A DNA stretch of 64,000 bases. It comes from Paraburkholderia lacunae (lineage in GTDB: Bacteria; Pseudomonadota; Gammaproteobacteria; Burkholderiales; Burkholderiaceae). The translations under genes were made by a program, and so were the position numbers. Each line of letters opens with the position of its first letter. Positions within the stretch are counted from its first letter, which is position 1. The stretch lies in contig NZ_QHKS01000003.1 in assembly GCF_003353175.1 (NCBI RefSeq), positions 186,001-250,000 on the forward strand, read 5' to 3'. Of this stretch, positions 18,773 through 28,930 are shown piece by piece. The notes beneath the pieces were generated by a model. The model did not search any database and was not told the DNA's origin. It saw only the letters and a list, made by a program, of their open reading frames with translations.

Positions 18773-19812
18773 GGAGTGGGTCCCTGATCGATCAGCGGCG
18801 CGGTTTGCACCGCCTGCACAACGGACTGACGCGGCGTTTCGGTGACCATGGCGCCGTCGCGCTGTTCGAGAATCGTCTGCACCAGATAGCGCGGACGCGC
18901 GCGCACCTGCTGATAGATCCGCCCGATGTATTCGCCGAGCAGGCCAAGCGCGAAGATGATCACGCCGAGCAGGAAGAAGGTGATGGCGAACAGCGTGAAC
19001 ACACCTTGCACTTCCGCGCCGATGATGAAGCGGCGAATCAGCAGCAGCACGAACAGCGCCGCGGAACCGAGCGACAGAATCACGCCGATGAACGACAGCC
19101 ATTGCAACGGCACGACCGAGAAGCCGGTGACCAGGTCGAAATTCAGACGGATCAGGCTGTAGAGCGAGTACTTCGATTCGCCGGCAAAACGCTCTTCATG
19201 CGCGACTTCGATTTCGACCGGATTCTGCGCGAAGGTGTACGCGAGCGCCGGAATGAAGGTGTTGATCTCGCCGCAGCGATTGATCGTGTCGATGATGTGC
19301 CGGCTGTACGCGCGCAGCATGCAGCCCTGGTCGGTCATCTTGATACGCGTGATGCGCTCGCGCAGGCGGTTCATCGCGCGCGATGCCTTGCGGCGCCACA
19401 AGCTGTCCTGGCGTTGCAGGCGAATCGTGCCGACGTAGTCGTAGCCTTCGCGCATCTTCGAGACCAGCTTGCCGATTTCTTCAGGCGGATTCTGCAAGTC
19501 GGCGTCGAGCGTGATCACGATCGCGCCGCGCGATTGCTCGAAGCCGGCCAGAATCGCCATGTGCTGGCCGTAATTGCCGTTCAGCAGAATCACGCGGGTC
19601 GTGTCGGGCCGCGCGCGGAACTGCTCGGCGAGCAGGGCGGCGGATTTGTCGCGGCTGCCGTCGTTGATGAAGATCACTTCATAGCCGGTGCCGAGCGCGT
19701 CGAGCGCCGGATAGAGGCGCTCGAACAGCGCGGCCAGCCCGGCTTCCTCGTTGTACACCGGGATGATGATCGACACTTCCGGTGCGACGGCGCCATGTTC
19801 CGAATAACTCAT
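18769..19812 (-). CDS. arnC: Undecaprenyl-phosphate 4-deoxy-4-formamido-L-arabinose transferase
   Basis: This 347-residue GT2 glycosyltransferase has the donor-binding start SIIIPVYNEEAGLAALFERL and the metal motif ITLDADLQNPPEEI. Two C-terminal membrane helices lie around residues 235-300. It loads Ara4FN onto undecaprenyl phosphate at the inner membrane. Length and context identify ArnC rather than a dolichol-phosphate-mannose-type relative. It lies 6 bp after arnB. Confidence 0.93.
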   Translation of the reverse strand: MSYSEHGAVAPEVSIIIPVYNEEAGLAALFERLYPALDALGTGYEVIFINDGSRDKSAALLAEQFRARPDTTRVILLNGNYGQHMAILAGFEQSRGAIVITLDADLQNPPEEIGKLVSKMREGYDYVGTIRLQRQDSLWRRKASRAMNRLRERITRIKMTDQGCMLRAYSRHIIDTINRCGEINTFIPALAYTFAQNPVEIEVAHEERFAGESKYSLYSLIRLNFDLVTGFSVVPLQWLSFIGVILSLGSAALFVLLLIRRFIIGAEVQGVFTLFAITFFLLGVIIFALGLLGEYIGRIYQQVRARPRYLVQTILEQRDGAMVTETPRQSVVQAVQTAPLIDQGPTP

Positions 19813-19818
19813 GTCCGC

Positions 19819-20970
19819 TTATTTTCCGTATTGTTCGCAAATTTCATTGACCGCGCGGCAGACCCGCTCCACATCGCCTTCGTTCATCAGTGTGAACAGC
19901 GGCAGTGTGACGGTGGTGGAGCCGAAGCGCTCCGCATGCGGGAACATCCCTTCCTTGAAGCCGCGCGCACGGTACAGCGAGAACAGGTGAATCGCCGGGT
20001 AGTGCACACCCGAGCCGATGCCGCGTTCTTTCAGCGCGCCCATGAAACCGGCGCGGTCAATCGAGAGTTTCTCGAGCGGCAGCGTGATCTGGAACATGTG
20101 CCAGTTGCTGTTTTCGAAGTCGGCAAACGGCAGGCCGATACCCAGCTTCACGGCCGCGCCGCCTTCGAGGCCGGCGAAATAGGCGCGCGCGAGCTTCTTG
20201 CGCTGCGCGATGAAGCGCGCCAGATGCGGCAACTGGCCGAGGCCGACGCGCGCGGCGACGTCCGTGAGGTTGTACTTGCCGCCGAGCACGTCGCAGTCCA
20301 TGCCGTCGAAGCCGGTGCGGGTGATGCCTTGCAGCCGGTACTTCTGCGCGAGAATCGCTTCTGCCTCGTTGTTCAACACCAATGCGCCGCCTTCGATCGA
20401 AGTCAGGTTCTTGTTCGCGTGGAAGCTGAACGAGACCAGATCGCCGAGCTTGCCGATCCGCTCGCCCTTCCACGTCGAACCGAATGCTTGCGCGGCGTCT
20501 TCGATCACGCGAAGCTTGTGGGCGCGGGCAATTGCGTAGAGGCGGTCCATGTCGACCGGCAGGCCCGACAGGTAAACAGGAATGATCGCCTTGGTGCGCG
20601 GCGTGATCGCCTTCTCGAGCAGGTTCAAGTCGATATTGCGGGTGACCGGATCGATGTCGACGAACACCGGCGTCGCGCCGACTTCATAGACCACGTTGCT
20701 GGTCGCGACCCACGAGGCGGGCGTGGTGATGACTTCGGCGCCTTCGCCCACGCCGGCAATGCGCAGCCCGATTTCGAGCGTCGCCGTGCCCGAGTTGAAC
20801 GTGCGCACCGGACGGCCGCCGCAGAATTCGGACAGCGCCGCTTCGAACTTCTGGTTCTGCGGGCCGGTGGTGATCCAGCCGGAGCGGAGCACGTCGGCGA
20901 CGCCCTGGATCGTTTCTTCATCGATTTCGGGTTTGACAAACGGCAAAAACGGGACTGTTGACTGGCTCAT
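19819..20970 (-). CDS. arnB: UDP-4-amino-4-deoxy-L-arabinose aminotransferase
   Basis: From ATG 20970 the protein has 383 residues and belongs to the DegT/DnrJ/EryC1 PLP aminotransferases. The PLP lysine is in SFHANKNLTSIEGG, and VIEDAAQAFGS holds the cofactor-binding Asp. ArnB converts UDP-4-ketopentose to UDP-Ara4N with glutamate. A longer N-terminus (to 21045) would add non-conserved residues. A 278-bp spacer separates it from the SMR gene upstream, so arnB may have its own promoter. Confidence 0.93.
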   Translation of the reverse strand: MSQSTVPFLPFVKPEIDEETIQGVADVLRSGWITTGPQNQKFEAALSEFCGGRPVRTFNSGTATLEIGLRIAGVGEGAEVITTPASWVATSNVVYEVGATPVFVDIDPVTRNIDLNLLEKAITPRTKAIIPVYLSGLPVDMDRLYAIARAHKLRVIEDAAQAFGSTWKGERIGKLGDLVSFSFHANKNLTSIEGGALVLNNEAEAILAQKYRLQGITRTGFDGMDCDVLGGKYNLTDVAARVGLGQLPHLARFIAQRKKLARAYFAGLEGGAAVKLGIGLPFADFENSNWHMFQITLPLEKLSIDRAGFMGALKERGIGSGVHYPAIHLFSLYRARGFKEGMFPHAERFGSTTVTLPLFTLMNEGDVERVCRAVNEICEQYGK

Positions 20971-21248
20971 GAATGCTTCGCTCGATTGAAAGGGGCGTAA
21001 CCAGTGGGCGCGAAATAACGTGTCATGGCGAACGTGCAACTGCAAGCATGCGAACCACGCGCAAACCCAAGGCCACGGCTAAAAAAGGGCGGAACCGCGA
21101 AGGATACCGCGGCCAGCCTTACGTTTAGCTTAGCCGGCGCCGCGGCTCGCTTACGGCATCTTTGCTGCAAGCATCCTTGCCGCGTGCGCCGGCGCGGCAA
21201 TAAACGGTAATAAATCGTGCCCGGCATGCTCCGCCGGCCGCGTGGCGC
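20971..21248. other. arnB upstream spacer
   Basis: No gene is seen. On the minus strand CCGCG and CGCGG flank GTATCCTT near 21090-21110 and are followed by TTCCGCCCTTTTTTAG, a weak terminator-like element that could end the arnT-flippase transcript before arnB. Confidence 0.35.
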
Positions 21249-21620
21249 CTAGCTTCGCGCCAGGATGAACACGCCGATCAGGATGATGCCGATTCCCACC
21301 AGCTTCTGCACCGACAGCACTTCGCCGAACAGATACCAGGCCGCGAACGCGTTGACGATGTAACCGAGCGACAGCATCGGATACGCAATCGACACATCCA
21401 CACGCGACAGTCCGATCACCCACACGGCGACGCTGATCACATAGCACGCCAGTCCGCCGATGATCGGCGGCTGGGTCGCGAGCCGGAAGGCGATGGGCAG
21501 GATATTCGCACGTGTGAATTCGAAGTGTCCAACGGCATTCGTTCCGGCTTTGAGCAGCAACTGCGCGCCGGCGTTCAGCGTGACACCAGCGAGAATACAA
21601 AAGAGGGAAATCGGGTTCAT
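21249..21620 (-). CDS. SMR/EamA-type small membrane protein, probable Ara4N-lipid flippase subunit
   Basis: A 123-residue protein with four hydrophobic helices (for example FCILAGVTLNAGAQLLLKAG and YVISVAVWVIGLSRVDVSIA), typical of the small multidrug resistance fold and of ArnE/ArnF. Between arnT and arnB it most likely helps flip undecaprenyl-phosphate-Ara4N across the inner membrane. E. coli uses an ArnE-ArnF heterodimer; only one such gene is visible here, so a homodimer or an unlinked partner is possible. Assignment to E or F is not made. Confidence 0.82.
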   Translation of the reverse strand: MNPISLFCILAGVTLNAGAQLLLKAGTNAVGHFEFTRANILPIAFRLATQPPIIGGLACYVISVAVWVIGLSRVDVSIAYPMLSLGYIVNAFAAWYLFGEVLSVQKLVGIGIILIGVFILARS

Positions 21621-21644
21621 CGAACGTTCAATCCTGATATGGGG

Positions 21645-23366
21645 TCATTGTTGTGGTTTTTCTATGGGCGCCATTGCAGTGGGCGCCGCCGCCGGCTTCA
21701 TCACCACCACACGGCGCGAATCGCGAGCGATGACCTGCATCGGCAGGTGCTGCGCGAGCAGCTTGTCGTAAGTGGACGGCGGGATCAGCGCGAGTGCGTA
21801 GCGATCGGCCTTCCAGCGTTCGATCCAGGCATCGACCGACGGCACCCACTTCTGCGGTTCGACGGAAATGCCGAAGGCCAGCTCGTCCGGGTGCTCGACC
21901 ATGATCATCGTATGGTCGACGTAGAACGGCAGCGTGTGATCGAGCACGCCGACCGAGTAGAACGGCGTATCCGCCGGCAGTCTGGCGATCTCGGCCTTGA
22001 TCGCGGGCGCGAGCGGCGCGCCGGAGCTCAGCCGCCCGAACACGTCGTGGCCGGTGCCGGCGATCGTGCCGAGCAGCACCCACGCCGCGCCGAAGGTAGC
22101 GACGGCGCCAAAGATGCCGGCCCGGCTGCGGCGGTTCAGCCACAACGCCGCCAGCGTCAGCACGAAGGCGACGGCGAGCGCCGCCAGCACCCACGTGCGG
22201 TATTCGGCATACAGTTCGGCGGGATTGCGCGCGCTGCCGAAGCGCGTCAGGAACAGCGCGGCGAATGCCGCCACCACCAGAAACAGTGCGTAGCCGGCCA
22301 GGTGGCGACGCAGCTGGTCGCGCGTGACGAGCGGCAGATACATGCCGATCAGGAGCGCGATGGCGGGGGCGATCGGCAGCGTGTAGGACAGCAGCTTCGA
22401 GTGCGACGCGCTGAAGAACAGGAAGATGAACACTATCCACACCAGCAGCAGCACGACCGGTGCGAAGCCGTTCGGCTGACGCGGCAGGCGCCATGCGTGG
22501 CGAATGCTCTGCACGCTGACCGACAGCCACGGCAGGAACCCGACCAGCAGCACCGGCACGAAGTAGTAGAACGGCCCGGGGCGGTTCTGCTCGGGCGTCA
22601 GATAGCGTTTGAATTGCTGGACGACGAAGAAGAAGTTCAGGAATTCCGGATTGCGCTGTTGCACCAGCACGAACCAGGGCGTGACGATCACGAAGAACAC
22701 GATCAGGCCGCCGATCAGGTGCAGGCGTTTCCAGACCGCCCAGTCGCGCGCGATCAGCGTATACAGCACCAGCACCGCGCCCGGCAGGATCACGCCGACG
22801 AGGCCCTTGGACAGCACCGCCAGCGCCATCGACGCCCAGCACAGCCACATCCACCCGCGCACGCTGGCGCTCGGCAGGTTGGGGCGCTGCGCAAGCAGCA
22901 GCGCGCACAGCGTGAGCTCCATCCAGAGCGACAGGCCCATGTCGAGCGTATTGAAGTGGCCCATCAGGTTCCAGTATGGCGAGGTCGCCAGCACGAGCGC
23001 GGCGAACACGCCGGTCGCCGCGTTGAACACGCGCGCGCCGGTGAAGCCGATCAACAGCACGCCGGCGAAGCCCGTCAGCGCGGTGTAAAGCCGCGCCTGC
23101 CATTCGCCGATGCCGAACCACGCGAACGTTAGCGCGTTCGCCCAGGTTTGCAGCGGCGGTTTCTCGAAGTACTTGTAGCCGTTGTAGCGCGGCGTGATCC
23201 AGTCGCCGGTGACGAACATCTCGCGCGCCATTTCGGCGTAGCGGCCTTCGTCGCTCGGCAGCAGATGGCGCCAGCCGAGCGGCACGAACCAGATTACGGC
23301 GAGGGCCAGCAGGAGCAGCAGGATCGCGGTGCGATTGAGCGGTAGCCGGGACGGCGTATCGTTCAT
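21645..23366 (-). CDS. arnT: Lipid A L-Ara4N transferase, GT83 family
   Basis: The 573-residue polytopic protein starts at ATG 23366. It has ~12 membrane helices and the catalytic acidic motif in the first periplasmic loop, LLPSDEGRYAEMAREM, followed by YFEKPPLQTW. It transfers Ara4N from the undecaprenyl carrier to lipid A phosphates. The gene heads the arn cluster and lies 24 bp upstream of the SMR gene. A paralogous membrane transferase with a related DPWKNEDA motif is encoded at 39184-40941. Confidence 0.9.
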   Translation of the reverse strand: MNDTPSRLPLNRTAILLLLLALAVIWFVPLGWRHLLPSDEGRYAEMAREMFVTGDWITPRYNGYKYFEKPPLQTWANALTFAWFGIGEWQARLYTALTGFAGVLLIGFTGARVFNAATGVFAALVLATSPYWNLMGHFNTLDMGLSLWMELTLCALLLAQRPNLPSASVRGWMWLCWASMALAVLSKGLVGVILPGAVLVLYTLIARDWAVWKRLHLIGGLIVFFVIVTPWFVLVQQRNPEFLNFFFVVQQFKRYLTPEQNRPGPFYYFVPVLLVGFLPWLSVSVQSIRHAWRLPRQPNGFAPVVLLLVWIVFIFLFFSASHSKLLSYTLPIAPAIALLIGMYLPLVTRDQLRRHLAGYALFLVVAAFAALFLTRFGSARNPAELYAEYRTWVLAALAVAFVLTLAALWLNRRSRAGIFGAVATFGAAWVLLGTIAGTGHDVFGRLSSGAPLAPAIKAEIARLPADTPFYSVGVLDHTLPFYVDHTMIMVEHPDELAFGISVEPQKWVPSVDAWIERWKADRYALALIPPSTYDKLLAQHLPMQVIARDSRRVVVMKPAAAPTAMAPIEKPQQ

Positions 23367-23650
23367 GGATTTCAACCTGTTGGGCGACGCCGCGTGGGAC
23401 GGCGTTGCGATGTTGTTCGGGAATGACGGCTGGTGCTTCAGGGCCGGTGCTTCGGCTGATGGTCCGTGAAAACAGGGCCCCGGGCGACGCTTGCCGACGG
23501 GCACCGGCGCGGCATCAATGGCGCGCAGTGTACGTGATCGGCTGTGACGCGGCCAGGGTGTGCGGCGAATCCGGCGGATTGCCGCAGTCTCCATACGTAG
23601 CGGGGACCCCCGTGTCGGCACCGCATCCGCTCTGCACTCTTACGGCGCGG

Positions 23651-24025
23651 TTACGCTTCGATCAGCAACGCGGCCGCAACCTTGCGGCCCTCGGCCATCA
23701 GAATGTTGTAGGTGCGGCAGGCGGCCTTGAAGTCCATCGTTTCGACGCCGATGCGTTTGGCGGCGAGCGCGGCGGTCAGGCGCGGATGCGGAAACCGCAG
23801 CCGTTCGCCGCTGCCGAACACGACCACCTCGGGCGCGGACTCCACCAGCATGGCGAAGTGCTCCGCGCTCAGTTGATCGAACGAGGAGACGGGCCAGGGG
23901 ATGACGGGCGCATCCGGCAGCACGAGAACGCTGCCCGAATGGCGTACCAGATTGATTTCGACGTAGTCGGCGCCGTAACCGGTGACGGTGTTCAGGGCGC
24001 CGCTGGAATCCTGATGTAATTTCAA
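23651..24025 (-). CDS. Mth938-like domain protein (DUF498), TTG start
   Basis: This 124-residue protein reads LKLHQDSSGALNTVTGYG at the N-terminus and VVVFGSGERLRFPHPRLTAA in the middle, the Mth938/NDUFAF3-like small alpha/beta fold of unknown bacterial function. No ATG is in frame near the conserved start; TTG at 24025-24023 with GGAAAA upstream is the best start. TATAAT on the minus strand at 24187-24182 is a good -10 and predicts a ~150-nt leader. Function unknown. Confidence 0.82.
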   Translation of the reverse strand: MKLHQDSSGALNTVTGYGADYVEINLVRHSGSVLVLPDAPVIPWPVSSFDQLSAEHFAMLVESAPEVVVFGSGERLRFPHPRLTAALAAKRIGVETMDFKAACRTYNILMAEGRKVAAALLIEA

Positions 24026-24609
24026 ATTCGTTTTCCGAAGTCGTCGTGAGACATCATGCGTGTTGGCGGCCCGGCGAGGCGCAAGCCGAACGGGGCGGTT
24101 TGACGCGAGTGGGACACGAAGGGGCCGAAAAGGCTTGCCGTTGCGGTTGGTGCATTGCGGAAGTCGGCCAAAATCCGCTAAATTATAGCTTTTTAGCCCG
24201 CGAGCGGCGCCCCTCGCTTCATGGGCCGCCTCATGTGCCGCCACGAGCCGCACGCGAGAGCAGGGCGCGGTCGGCTACCCGCCTTGGTTGCACGCGCTGA
24301 TTTGTTCGTTGTTCCGCTAGGCGGCTCGTTGTTTCGCGCGGTGTTTGCCCAGCGGTCGTCAGGCGTGCGTTCGGCTTGTGTCCCGCGGTTGCCGCCGCGT
24401 TTGCCCAGCGGCTTTTCGCTCGGCGGCTTCACCGGCGCAATCCGCCGGTTCTGTGGCCGGATCTGCGCAAAGCCGGCTCAACCCGCTTCTGCCGGCCGTC
24501 GCTGGCCGCGCCGCGTCAGGATTCCCCCTATCGGCGGATTTGCCCGGCCCGGCGTTTTTTTGCCCCCGCTTGTTCGCCCAAGCCCATCAATCAGGATGAA
24601 GTGCCCGCC
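24026..24609. other. 584-bp intergenic region between divergent genes
   Basis: No protein is supported: the reading frames here are compositionally driven and lack conserved features. Visible elements are the minus-strand TATAAT at 24182-24187 and two 12-bp direct repeats TTTGCCCAGCGG at 24344-24355 and 24400-24411. I see no clear plus-strand promoter for the aminotransferase operon. Confidence 0.5.
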
Positions 24610-25848
24610 GTGAAACAGATTCTCAAATCCAACAAGTTGCTGAACGTCTGCTACGACATTCGCGGGCCCGTCCTCGAACATGCGAAGCGGCTCGAAGAAG
24701 AAGGTCATCGCATCATCAAGCTGAACATCGGCAACCTCGCGCCGTTCGGCTTCGACGCGCCGGATGAAATCATTCAGGACATGATCCTGAATCTGCCGGG
24801 CTCGTCCGGCTACTCGGATTCCAAGGGCGTGTTCGCCGCGCGCAAGGCGATCATGCATTACACGCAGCAAAAGGGCGTGCACGGCGTCGAACTCGACGAC
24901 ATCTATATCGGCAACGGCGCCTCCGAACTGATCGTGATGGCGATGCAGGGGCTGCTCAACGACGGCGACGAAGTGCTGCTGCCCGCACCGGACTACCCGC
25001 TGTGGACCGCGGGCGTGAGCCTGTCGGGTGGCACGCCGGTGCATTACATCTGCGACGAAGCGAACAGCTGGATGCCCGATCTCGACGACATCCGCTCGAA
25101 AATCACGCCGAACACGCGTGCGCTCGTGGTCATCAACCCGAACAACCCCACTGGCGCGCTGTATTCGGACGAATTGCTGCTCGGCCTGATCGAGATCGCC
25201 CGTCAGCACGGCCTGATCATCTTCGCCGACGAGGTTTACGACAAGATCGTCTACGACGGCAAGTTGCATACGTCGATGGCCGCGTTGTCGGAGGACGTGC
25301 TCACCGTCACGTTCAACAGCCTGTCGAAGAGCTACCGTTCATGCGGCTACCGCGCCGGCTGGATGTTCATCTCGGGCCTCACCGGCGAGAACCGCCGTCA
25401 CGCGAAAGACTACTTCGAAGGGCTCGGCATTCTGGCCTCCATGCGCCTGTGCCCGAACGTGCCCGGCCAGTACGCGATTCAGACCGCGCTCGGCGGCTAT
25501 CAGAGCATCAACGACCTGATCGTGCCGAACGGCCGCCTGTACAAACAGCGCGAACTCGCGTATGACATGCTGACGGCCATTCCCGGCGTGACCTGCGTGA
25601 AGCCCGAAGCGGCGCTCTATATGTTCCCGCGCCTCGACCCGAAGCTGTATCCGATCCATGACGACCAGCAGTTCATTCTCGACCTGCTGCTGGAAGAACG
25701 TGTGCTGCTCGTGCAGGGCAGCGGTTTCAACTGGAAGACGCCGGATCACTTCCGCGTCGTATTCCTGCCGAACGTGGACGATCTCGCGGATTCGATCAAC
25801 CGGATCGCGCGCTTCCTCGACGGCTACCGTAAGCGTCACACAGCCTAG
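24610..25848 (+). CDS. Alanine transaminase (AlaA/AlaT-type aminotransferase)
   Basis: The 412-residue class I PLP aminotransferase aligns closely with E. coli AlaA: NVCYDIRGPVLEHAKRLEEE, LNIGNLAPFGFDAPDE, DYPLWTAGVSLSGG, and the PLP lysine in FNSLSKSYRSCGYRAGW. It should interconvert alanine and pyruvate with glutamate. There is no ATG start; GTG at 24610 gives MKQILKSNKL, matching relatives, while GTG at 24601 has better spacing from AGGA at 24593. It is ~100 bp upstream of hom, a common pairing in beta-proteobacteria. Confidence 0.9.
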   Translation: MKQILKSNKLLNVCYDIRGPVLEHAKRLEEEGHRIIKLNIGNLAPFGFDAPDEIIQDMILNLPGSSGYSDSKGVFAARKAIMHYTQQKGVHGVELDDIYIGNGASELIVMAMQGLLNDGDEVLLPAPDYPLWTAGVSLSGGTPVHYICDEANSWMPDLDDIRSKITPNTRALVVINPNNPTGALYSDELLLGLIEIARQHGLIIFADEVYDKIVYDGKLHTSMAALSEDVLTVTFNSLSKSYRSCGYRAGWMFISGLTGENRRHAKDYFEGLGILASMRLCPNVPGQYAIQTALGGYQSINDLIVPNGRLYKQRELAYDMLTAIPGVTCVKPEAALYMFPRLDPKLYPIHDDQQFILDLLLEERVLLVQGSGFNWKTPDHFRVVFLPNVDDLADSINRIARFLDGYRKRHTA

Positions 25849-25949
25849 CGCACAATGTGGCGTACGGCGCGACACACACCGCGCCGTACGTGGCGCGCCA
25901 CACCCGACACCCGTTTCCTTTTAATCATCTACTCGAAAACACACGCTGC

Positions 25950-27281
<1,332 letters not shown>

Positions 27282-27289
27282 GCCGACAT

Positions 27290-28741
27290 ATGAACTACCT
27301 CTCCACGCGCGGCGCCGGAGCCGGCGAGCGCCATACGTTTTCCGACATCCTGCTGGGCGGTCTCGCGAAAGACGGCGGCCTGTATCTGCCCGCCGAATAC
27401 CCGCGCGTTTCCGCCGACGAACTGACGCGCTGGCGCACGCTGCCGTACGCAGATCTCGCCTTCGAGATCCTGTCGAAATTCAGTGACGACATTCCGGCCG
27501 AAGATCTGCGCGCGCTGACGCGCAAGACCTACACGGCCGAGACGTACTGCAACGTCCGCGACGACGAAAGCGCCGCACAGATCACGCCGCTGAAGACGCT
27601 GGGTGTCGAGAACGGCGCGCCGCTGTCGCTGCTCGAACTGTCGAACGGTCCGACGCTCGCGTTCAAGGACATGGCGATGCAACTGATCGGCAACCTGTTC
27701 GAGTACGCGCTGGCGCGGCATGGCGACACGCTGAACATTCTCGGCGCGACCTCGGGCGACACCGGCAGCGCGGCCGAATACGCGATGCGCGGCAAGAAGG
27801 GCATTCGCGTGTTCATGCTGTCGCCGCACAAGAAGATGAGCGCGTTCCAGACCGCGCAGATGTACAGCTTGCAGGACCCGAACATTTTCAACCTCGCGGT
27901 CGAGGGCGTGTTCGATGACTGCCAGGACATCGTCAAGGCGGTGTCGAACGATCACGCGTTCAAGGCGAAGTACAAGATCGGCACGGTCAACTCGATCAAC
28001 TGGGCGCGCGTCGTGGCTCAGGTCGTGTACTACTTCAAGGGCTACTTTGCCGCGACGAAGTCAAACGACGAGCGCGTGTCGTTCACGGTGCCGTCGGGCA
28101 ACTTCGGCAATGTTTGCGCGGGTCACATTGCGCGGATGATGGGCTTGCCGATCGAGAAGCTGGTGGTGGCGACGAACGAAAACGACGTGCTGGACGAGTT
28201 TTTCCGCACGGGCATTTACCGTGTGCGCAAGTCGGCTGAGACGTATCACACGAGCAGCCCGAGCATGGACATTTCGAAGGCATCGAACTTCGAGCGTTTC
28301 GTGTTCGACCTGCTCGGGCGCGATCCGGCGCGGGTGCTGCAACTGTTCCGCGACGTCGAAGAGAAGGGTGGTTTCGACCTGGCGGCGAGCGGCGATTTTG
28401 CGCGCGTGAAGGAATTCGGTTTCGTGTCGGGCAGCAGCAGCCACGAAGACCGGGTGGAAGCGATCCGCGATGTATTCGAGCGCTACGACACGATGATCGA
28501 CACACACACGGCCGACGGTTTGAAGGTTGCGCGTGAACATTTGCAGCCGGGCATTCCGATGGTCGTGCTGGAGACGGCGCAGCCGATCAAGTTTGGCGAA
28601 ACGATCCGCGAAGCGCTGCTGCGCGAACCGGAGCGTCCGGCCGCCTTTTCGGGTTTGGAGTCGTTGCCGCAGCGTTTCGAGGTGCTGCCGGCGGACGTGC
28701 AGCGCGTGAAGGACTTCGTGACGGCGAACGCGGGCGAGTAG
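27290..28741 (+). CDS. thrC: Threonine synthase
   Basis: The 483-residue PLP enzyme converts O-phosphohomoserine to threonine. It begins MNYLSTRGAGAGERHTFSDI, carries the PLP-lysine segment SNGPTLAFKDMAMQL and the phosphate-binding ATSGDTGSAAEYAM. This is the long (type 2, gamma-proteobacterial/fungal-like) form. It starts 8 bp after hom. A 13-bp perfect stem-loop follows its stop codon. Confidence 0.96.
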   Translation: MNYLSTRGAGAGERHTFSDILLGGLAKDGGLYLPAEYPRVSADELTRWRTLPYADLAFEILSKFSDDIPAEDLRALTRKTYTAETYCNVRDDESAAQITPLKTLGVENGAPLSLLELSNGPTLAFKDMAMQLIGNLFEYALARHGDTLNILGATSGDTGSAAEYAMRGKKGIRVFMLSPHKKMSAFQTAQMYSLQDPNIFNLAVEGVFDDCQDIVKAVSNDHAFKAKYKIGTVNSINWARVVAQVVYYFKGYFAATKSNDERVSFTVPSGNFGNVCAGHIARMMGLPIEKLVVATNENDVLDEFFRTGIYRVRKSAETYHTSSPSMDISKASNFERFVFDLLGRDPARVLQLFRDVEEKGGFDLAASGDFARVKEFGFVSGSSSHEDRVEAIRDVFERYDTMIDTHTADGLKVAREHLQPGIPMVVLETAQPIKFGETIREALLREPERPAAFSGLESLPQRFEVLPADVQRVKDFVTANAGE

Positions 28742-28760
28742 ACGGGCCACTAAAGCCATG

Positions 28761-28792
28761 CGTATCGGGCGCGAGGGCGCGCGCCCGATACG
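28761..28792 (+). terminator. Perfect 13-bp stem-loop after thrC (no U-tract)
   Basis: CGTATCGGGCGCG and CGCGCCCGATACG pair perfectly around a 6-base loop, 20 bp after the thrC stop. No T-run follows, so it may stabilise the 3' end or act as a dispersed repeat rather than a classical terminator. Confidence 0.6.
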
Positions 28793-28930
28793 AGGGATGA
28801 AGTAATGGGTTGCAGCGAAGCAAGGACCCACGCGGCGCGAAGGGCAAAAAAAACCGCTATAACCCCGGGCTCCCCAGGGCACCCTCTTCGACCGCTACAA
28901 TATTCTTTTAATCCGCGGCTCTGAACCCCG

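Noticed and set aside
18703..20961. A 752-codon plus-strand frame across arnC and arnB
   Set aside because: Composition (Arg/His/Asp/Gln-rich) and exact antisense overlap with conserved arn genes show it is a GC-driven shadow.
15887..23366. arn cluster as a horizontally acquired polymyxin-resistance island
   Set aside because: Base composition matches the neighbours, no mobility genes or tRNA lie nearby, and this cluster is part of the normal Burkholderia chromosome.
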